DNA of 64,000 bases from Sipunculus nudus. Lineage: Eukaryota; Annelida; Sipuncula; Golfingiida; Sipunculidae. This document shows, one piece after another, positions 57,694-64,000 of the stretch; within the stretch, counting starts at the first letter, position 1, and the number at the start of each line of letters is the position of its first letter. A program made the position numbers and the translations under genes. The stretch is taken from assembly GCA_026874595.1 (NCBI GenBank), contig CM049310.1:86157056-86221055 (forward strand), given 5' to 3'. The notes below the pieces were generated by a model that saw only the letters and a list, made by a program, of their open reading frames with translations, was not told the DNA's origin and did no database searches.

Positions 57694-57715
57694 GGGGGGG
57701 GGGGGGGGGGGGGGG
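57694..57715 (+). repeat. 22-nt G-tract in the probable transporter 3' UTR
   Basis: An uninterrupted run of about 22 G begins 92 nt after the stop codon. Other G or C runs of about 12 nt or more occur at about 3613-3624, 5971-5984, 22963-23000, 23094-23106, 42792-42806, 47409-47423 and 53383-53394. Confidence 0.9.
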
Positions 57716-58219
57716 CTTGCGGCCTTTCATTTAGACTGCACCATGCATTCCGTATCATTAGTCAACTTTTTATAATAAGGATAATGTTTTTCAAATTCAT
57801 TTACAAATCTAAAAAAAATGATCTTTGTGACTGTAAAAATCTGTTTAATATATGTTATAGTCGACTTGAAAGTATGTTACTCGAGACCGCAGTTTTTATT
57901 ACAGTTTTCAATTTTCACTATGGATTCACTTTAATGTATCACAATACTGGTTGAAGTTCTTGTCATACTGTGGCCCAGATTTTACCTCTAAAGTCAGGGT
58001 GTGATCTCCATGCAACACTAATGTAACCTAAAAATAATGGGCGCTGTCTGTTATTGACAAAATGTTGCCCGTCATGATTTTACACAAGTATTGTTAATGT
58101 GTGTCACCTATGGTATAGATGATCTTGTGACGTCAACTTTAAAGGGTCTCCTTAATGTCTCACCAGAAGTCGATTTAATTTTTTATAATATAAGATTTAT
58201 TTATTGTAATATATTTAAA

Positions 58220-58225
58220 AATAAA
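58220..58225 (+). terminator. candidate polyadenylation signal of the ABCC gene
   Basis: AATAAA lies about 620 nt after the stop, followed within 30 nt by a T-rich stretch and GGTTTTTTTT. It is the best AATAAA with a downstream U/GU-rich element that I see before 58300. Confidence 0.45.
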
Positions 58226-60680
58226 GTTTTTTTTAACAATTTATTGGTTTTTTTTCGTCACACCCAGCTGAGAATTACATGAATTTCAAATAAAAAAGGG
58301 CTACATTTGTTATATCTCAAAACAACTCTTGCCAATACATATACAGCCAATGAATTATGAGGCAACAGCTATTGTGCAAAATTGTAGCCCTATCAAGACA
58401 CTTGTGCCTGATCTCTCAACAATACGGGTGTTGTTCTCTCTTTGTCGTTTCTCCGAGAATCATTATACCTTCTCCAGGAGGTATCATGTTTATAATCGCC
58501 GATCAGGATATTTAATAAAAGATGGAATGAGGTGTAGTATTGAACAATCATTTTAATACGCAGAAAAGGGAGATAGCATGAGCTTAAGCGAGTTGAAAAC
58601 GTTATTTTGTTCCTGTATTGTTTGGCTTGACTAGCTATACTTTATACTTTGTTATTCTGTTATTGTTTCTTTTAACTTTATTGATTTAAATTTGGAGAAT
58701 AGTGCAGGCACCTACGGGTCTATATAAAGATATCCCGGGAAAAGTACTGGAGCCATAAGCAGTATACAAATATCCCCATAAAATCTCCATTAAGTCTAAT
58801 TATAAGGTAAAGGAAATAAAAACAAGCCAAGGAACATATTGTTCAGTTTTTGGACAAATCTATTAAATTCGGTACGGAGTCTAAACGGACCCAGACATTG
58901 GCGAAGGTGTACACTCTCTGAGTGTTAGCTATTTTTTATGTGGCGCCACATTGCCTCTCAGACATAAGAGAGAGTATCGAGATGTTAGAGAGCCGTTTCC
59001 AGTCAGTAGTAACGAGAACTGCACTGTAAGGTTCGATGAGTATGCAATTGTTTCCGTCATTTTGGACAACACCTCATGGCCTACAGATACAAAGTCACTT
59101 AATAAAAACCTAACCAGTCGTTAGATATGTTTTTGTACCTTCTCACATTTTATACCATGTGCGAGAAAATGTCCGTTATAGCTCGCCCTATTGGTGAATC
59201 AAACTATACAGCTCGATTCATAAAACCTTACCCGTTTATTCTTTGTTGTTAATCTGGTTTACTGTGCTTCAAAATGTGATTTTTCGCGAGAAGGATTGGT
59301 TCAAAAGGTAGAATAACTGCAATCATGTAGACTGGATTTGCCTTAACGTACTAGGAACCGGTTTACTGTAAACTGTAATAAAGTCAACCGAGTGCTGTAG
59401 ATCACGTTTTATAAGTAGCCTACAATAGGTCGAACTGATACGGATCAATGGCCGAATGACAGAGTAAACCGATTCACGTACGATCCTGGTTATTTGCTAG
59501 TGAAAATTAAGAATTATTCAGATGTCACAACCTGTCATTCAGAAATGCATGCGAATTTGTCTTTCAAGCCCTCGAGAAGTTCAATAAAGAAAGCCTTGAC
59601 CACTGGGCTTCATCCTCACATCAAAGTCTTGATATTTTGTCATCGTATGACACGAGGTTTGGTCTGAGCTCTACAAGGGTTTTCATCACCATTTCATAAT
59701 CCATTCTGCAGGAGATAAATCTTACATACATGTTACAGTTGTACCTGTCTGTAGGCTTCCTATACAACCACTGAATATAAAGATAATGGAATGTTGATAC
59801 TGAACGTTTTATTAGTTCAGAAATACACCGACAACAAATTACAAATATTTATATACATCCTTTTTATATCGTCATATGTCATATTCAAAAATACAAGCAA
59901 AACTTACAATTTTTTTCCTGCTGTCAGAATTCATCACGCTCTATCGACACCAGATATCGTGACGAATAGTCCAGAATCTCGATAAAACTCTCCTTTCACG
60001 TGTTTAAAAATTAAGAGTCTTGACTTCAGAGGGTTTTCCGTCCCCAATTCAAAGTAATTAGAGCACACTGGCGTCATATTCACATCAGTATATGTCAGCA
60101 TCAATTTTTAACTTCCGAGGTTTTATATGTTCATTATATTGGTTTAAAAACAGGAAATAAAGATTTTCAATATATCTAATATAACCGCTTGATTTTAGCT
60201 AGATCATATATTATAGACGGGCCTATTTGGTAATCGCGTTGATATGCAACTTTCCAAGAAAGGCACTATATATTTACAAAAGATGGAGCTTTGCGAGCTT
60301 TTTTCACAGACACCCTATTTATGGATAAAACAGTTGGAATCTCATTCTACGTGACCTCTTTTCTGCAGAGCTTGTCTTTAACTATGTTTCTGGGGGTCAG
60401 TTAAGCGGATGGTGTCATTAGTAAATTTCTATGTATATATATTCACTGGAATTGATAGAATAAAAATTGAAAGTGAAAGTACAGTGAGACCTTTGTAATA
60501 AGACCACCCATTGACTGCTTTCAGATCACTCAAGATATCTTAATAGGTAGGTGGGCTTAAAGACAGATTCCACTGTACAACATTGTGCATGGTGGGTGAC
60601 AGAGGCAGCTACTATCTGCCATTCCCAGATACTCCTGGCCCGTCGCGCCATATATATTTAAACAGGGGCACTGGGACCGG
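58226..60680. other. intergenic region, nothing identified
   Basis: No domain-bearing frame or splice-linked exon set was seen on either strand. A GACCACC-type repeat fragment is at about 60478-60590. Confidence 0.5.
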
Positions 60681-60689
60681 GATGAACCT

Positions 60690-61240
60690 TGGAGGTAGAC
60701 TGGTATCCCGCTCTTTTATTGTTCCATACCAGTCATAGGAACGGGCGTACAACGCTAACTTCAGTACTCCCGGCAGACTGGTTGCAACTCATATAAGGAT
60801 GTTTATGTGAAAAATAAACATCTCATTTGCTGTGGAAGTTGCTTAAAGTTGGCTGTACATTTCATGTGACATTAATGATTAGATTAATAGATATTAAATC
60901 AATGTCACATACAGTGGAACACTAAACTTATTCAGCATATTGTATTATCTATACAACCATCATTCAATTTTTGTGCAACAACTACTTCTTCAATATTTTA
61001 AAACTAGATAAATATAGAAGTGACTCAAGAAAGTTAGTTTACAAGAATTCCTCATCGATAATCAACCGTGACCGCGTGAGCGTCCATGACAACCGGTATG
61101 AGCATGCATATCGGAGTTGGAACCAGTCTATCAGTAAGTCTGGAGTTGCAACTTGGAGTACCTAAGATCGCGTGGTACGCCCGTCTCTATGAGTGGCTGA
61201 AGGCCATAATAGAGCGGGGTACCAGTCTACCTGGGAGGCT
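60690..61240. repeat. inverted repeat pair, arms about 60690-60795 and 61110-61240
   Basis: The reverse complement of the left arm contains AGCGGGATACCAGTCTACCT, TACGCCCGTTCCTATGACTGG and GAGTTGCAACCAGTCTGCCG. The right arm contains AGCGGGGTACCAGTCTACCT, TACGCCCGTCTCTATGAGTGG and GGAGTTGGAACCAGTCTATC in matching order. The loop is about 315 nt. The right arm would lie in the 3' UTR of the minus-strand membrane protein gene, and the left arm also would if polyadenylation occurs at or beyond 60715 (AATAAA on the minus strand at 60720-60715). Confidence 0.7.
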
Positions 61241-61292
61241 CCCTGTGTGGAGTTGTAGAGTAAACTGGATCTGGCGCCATCTGGTGACACCA

Positions 61293-61913
61293 TTAGCCAA
61301 CGATCCAGTTTGGTCTGTCGTTTCCCACGTGCACCCTATCGTCAAATGTCTTTGATTTATCCGGTGTCAACATGTACTGTGGGTGGTTCTTGTTTACCGG
61401 TCCTTCGTACAGGCAGTCGACCTCTGCTGACAGTCCATTGTAAACGCCTTTGCCTTCTATAAAGAACATAAATGCAAGAACATTACCACAAGAACATAAA
61501 TAACAATATCAATCCAACCTCAAGAACTCCAAATTGTTCTTTCATAAGTAATCATAAAAACATTTTGCTTGATTTTCTCTGTTATTGTTTAAATTACAAT
61601 CGAACGTACAGTTTTTTTTTATTTTTGCCAAAAAAAGTATTATTGTAATATTTGTGTGAATACAGAGCGAATTATACATCTGTAGAAGACTGCCCGATCA
61701 TGAGTTTTCCAATGTACTAAATGAAGACAAAATAAAGACAAATCAGGAAAGTGGAAAAATACAAACCGGGTTTATATACATCACTGACTATTAGTGGGAG
61801 TGCTTTTTAGGACTTACTTGACGTTTTTCTTCTAGAAATGCAGAGTGCGCCAATAGCAATCAAAGTAACCATGGTAACCGCCGCACCCAGACACAACAGC
61901 ATAAAAGTATCTG
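61293..61913 (-). CDS. single-pass membrane protein of unknown family, C-terminal exons only
   Basis: Two minus-strand exons join in phase. 61913-61818 encodes ADTFMLLCLGAAVTMVTLI then AIGALCISRRKTS, a clear transmembrane helix followed by an RRK stop-transfer signal, with a perfect GTAAGT donor. 61456-61293 follows a TTTATAG acceptor and encodes KGVYNGLSAEVDCLYEGPVN, KNHPQYMLTPDKSKTF and DDRVHVGNDRPNWIVG, then TAA at 61295-61293. The topology is type I, with a ~58-residue cytoplasmic tail containing tyrosines (VYNG, CLYEGP, QYML) that could be sorting or kinase sites. The ectodomain is mostly or entirely outside the window, so the family cannot be named. The gene is convergent with the transporter. 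Confidence 0.75.
61818..61913 (-). CDS. transmembrane exon of the minus-strand gene, NAGNAG acceptor
   Basis: The acceptor reads TAAACAGCAG on the minus strand, so splicing at either AG stays in frame and adds or drops one codon. The exon is taken from 61913. The hydrophobic core is about 23 residues. Confidence 0.72.
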
Positions 61914-63967
61914 CTGTTTATATAACAATTGATATCAAGTAATATTTGATGAATGAAATATGTATCAATAGAACAGTTACCTTTCTATGTTCACTCATCA
62001 ATACAATTGAATAATATGGTGCAAATATTTTACAGCAATACACCGAAGACATTGTTCACGGATGTAGTAATCTCAACTTTCATTACTGTAAAAAATATAA
62101 TATAACGTCAAGCTGAGACACCCTCAAATATTGTAATAACAATTACTATTGCGACCGAACACAGGATCAAAATTCTGTATAGATCGTATATTATTACTTT
62201 ATGTCCTATTTCCAAAAGGGAATTAACCCTCGAAAAGTTTCGGCTAAACTGGTGAAAAGTTCCCCTGTATAGAACGAGTCAATAAACTGAAAGATTTAAA
62301 AACAGTATTGAAGTATTATGAGAAGATCAGATAAGATCATTAATTATATAAAAATTATAATTAATTTTCGCTTATCTCTTGTAAATTAAAAATTCCTGGT
62401 AACAGTTTTCTGGGAAATAGTGCAATTCTGCATTACGTCGTTTATGAAAAATATCATTTAAAACGGATCTTGTTTCGGGTTATAATAACTCGGCGCGCAC
62501 ATATTAATTGCCTTAATTTGAAATGCAATTATCTCTAATTAAAGGGAAGTATTTAATTATTTAACAAACTGGTACGTTAATCACTTAAATATATGAATTT
62601 TGCACTCTCAGCTCCCACCAAATACATCGTGTGTTCTTGTTTCGCGGAAACACTGGAATATATATATATTATTGGTGTCATCAAATATATCATATGTCAC
62701 CCTCACGAGAGGTCACGACACGTTTTTGCATCTTCAAAAAAAAATATATTACAAATTAGTAAGAAAGGTGACTGCATTTGCATTAAGAATATATGATATG
62801 CCTTCATTTGGAAGGTTCGCTCTATATCTGTGAGCGAAAACAAATCTAACATATATTTATTATTAAAACGGTCTGTTATAATTCACTTAGTGAAGAAACG
62901 TTTTGCTACAGTGGCTCATACAGGACACCCAGATTTTTTTATCTCGTTCCCACGCGATAGGATGTTGTAGCCACGCGATAAATAACTCCTTCCCACCTGA
63001 TGCTATCGTGATAATTATCGCGTGGGCACGCGTTAGTATGCCATGCTAGCTAAAGCCTTCAATTAGATAAGAATGTCTGTGGTCTGTTATATTGTTTGTA
63101 TGTTTTTATGTTGTATGTGCGTTTGTGCCGAATGATTCGAGGTAAATTTTACAACGGTTTTCATTGCATTGGTTCAAGATTTCATTGCAAAGGTTCAACT
63201 TGCCAATTTTTATGTGTTCAAAGAACTCTGATTATAAGGTTAGGGCAAAAGTGATATAAACCCTTGTGCACATAAACTATGAAATAAACTAAAACACTTG
63301 TTTGTATTTTACCTTCCCAGAAATTCTTAATTTTTTAGGGTTAGGGTTATATAACCTCTGATATGCCGAACAAGGAAAACAACATGTCGGTTTTTATTAT
63401 GTCTGAAGGTAAAAGCTAACAATGGAAGTTGTCAACAATGACACTTCATTATACGCCGGGGCGGTGAGAAAGGGAGACATGTACCCCTCACTTTTTAAGG
63501 AGTACTTTTTACGAGAAAACTGCGCAATCGCCCCGTCACATCAATCAACAATAATATTTCAGTTATGTATTTCATGTTATGAAAATTTAGTATGGCACAT
63601 ATTTTATCCAAATTAGGCGCCCCCTCCCTTTCCCGCTAAACAATTATCTGAACAAAAATGGCCCATGAGCATGATAAAAATAAATTTGTGTATGTCCTGT
63701 ACGAGCCACCGTATTTTGCTGTCTCCACCATACAATTATTAATATTCGTGTTACTCCTATGCAAATTTCTCGCTGAAAAAGAAAACACAGGAACCATCTG
63801 AGGCTGTAGCTTCTCATGCCAAACTGTTCAAACTGTCAGAATTTTCAAAACTCTTTACTGATGCGTTTTCAGTGACTTTCTAAAAAAAGCATATTACTAG
63901 TGTCCAAATGTGAGGTAAATGAACTCGAATTGAACCACGAGCGTGACACCACAGTAAGATATTGTAC
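61914..63967. other. probable intron of the minus-strand gene; no other gene seen
   Basis: The region is AT-rich. A short palindromic block at about 62945-63030 carries CCCACGCGATA and TATCGCGTGGG in inverted orientation with an extra CCACGCGATA, resembling a MITE centre. A plus-strand open frame at about 63422-63616 has no recognisable domain. Confidence 0.4.
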
Positions 63968-64000
63968 CTTCTGTTATCTGCGTCATGCCATGAAGAAATT
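63968..64000 (-). CDS. possible further upstream exon of the minus-strand gene (cut by the window edge)
   Basis: The minus strand at the right edge reads in one frame FLHGMTQITE and ends G|GTACAA. That is phase 1, which would join to the CA at the start of the transmembrane exon to give ITEADTFML. The donor is weak and only 33 nt are visible. Confidence 0.25.

Noticed and set aside
61086-61355. 89-codon plus-strand frame
   Set aside because: It overlaps antisense the tail exon of the minus-strand gene and the right arm of an inverted repeat; no domain is seen.
63422-63616. 64-codon plus-strand frame with a good ATG context
   Set aside because: No recognisable domain, no splice partner and it sits in a probable intron of the minus-strand gene; kept only as a possibility.

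Overview
This window is nuclear DNA from an animal. It is AT-rich, with small exons, GT-AG introns, dense microsatellites and many decayed transposable elements. The gene content points to a lophotrochozoan, most likely a bivalve mollusc: a GRL101-type leucine-rich-repeat receptor carrying CUB, C-type lectin and LDLa modules, a full-length MRP1-type ABC transporter, and a tRNA-derived SINE of the kind common in bivalves. The species call is inference.

Layout. (1) 552-21082, plus strand: the 3' 21 coding exons of a chimeric GPCR. Its 5' end lies left of the window. The reconstructed frame is continuous for about 1313 residues: CUB, CTLD, CTLD, a run of LDLa modules, LRRs, seven-transmembrane rhodopsin-type domain, short basic tail. 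(2) 21551-24050: intergenic, filled with repeats. (3) 24118-57602, plus strand: a complete 31-exon ABCC/MRP1-like transporter of 1515 residues, TMD0-L0-TMD1-NBD1-linker-TMD2-NBD2. All exon phases agree, and two introns use GC donors. (4) 57603-61292: mostly unrecognised intergenic sequence plus probable 3' UTRs. (5) 61293-61913, minus strand (a further exon may lie at the right edge): the transmembrane segment and cytoplasmic tail of an unidentified single-pass membrane protein, convergent with the transporter gene.

The most unusual signal is repeated tandem amplification of 3' splice-site/exon-start junctions. The 5 kb minisatellite at about 6366-11268 is built from copies of the acceptor and first ~60 nt of the LDLa exon it abuts (11269-11397). 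A second, independent array of four ~51-bp copies precedes transporter exon 24 (49424), again containing the acceptor and first codons. A third, 26-bp duplication of acceptor plus exon start precedes the exon at 3343. In each case only the last, exon-proximal acceptor gives the conserved reading frame, and the decoys checked lead to an early stop or a frameshift.

Other structure: four diverged copies of one ~450-bp element in four introns of the transporter; a second family with three copies; a ~1.55-kb TIR element flanked by TA; a ~1.37-kb foldback element; an ACCGT-motif block with a strand switch around a coding-like open frame; a LINE reverse-transcriptase 3' fragment; and a SINE apparently nested in another element. 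The two complete gene models have no evident functional connection. No virus-derived genes, toxin genes, CRISPR arrays or true tRNA/rRNA genes were recognised. Exon ends come from reading frame, splice consensus and family similarity, not from transcripts.
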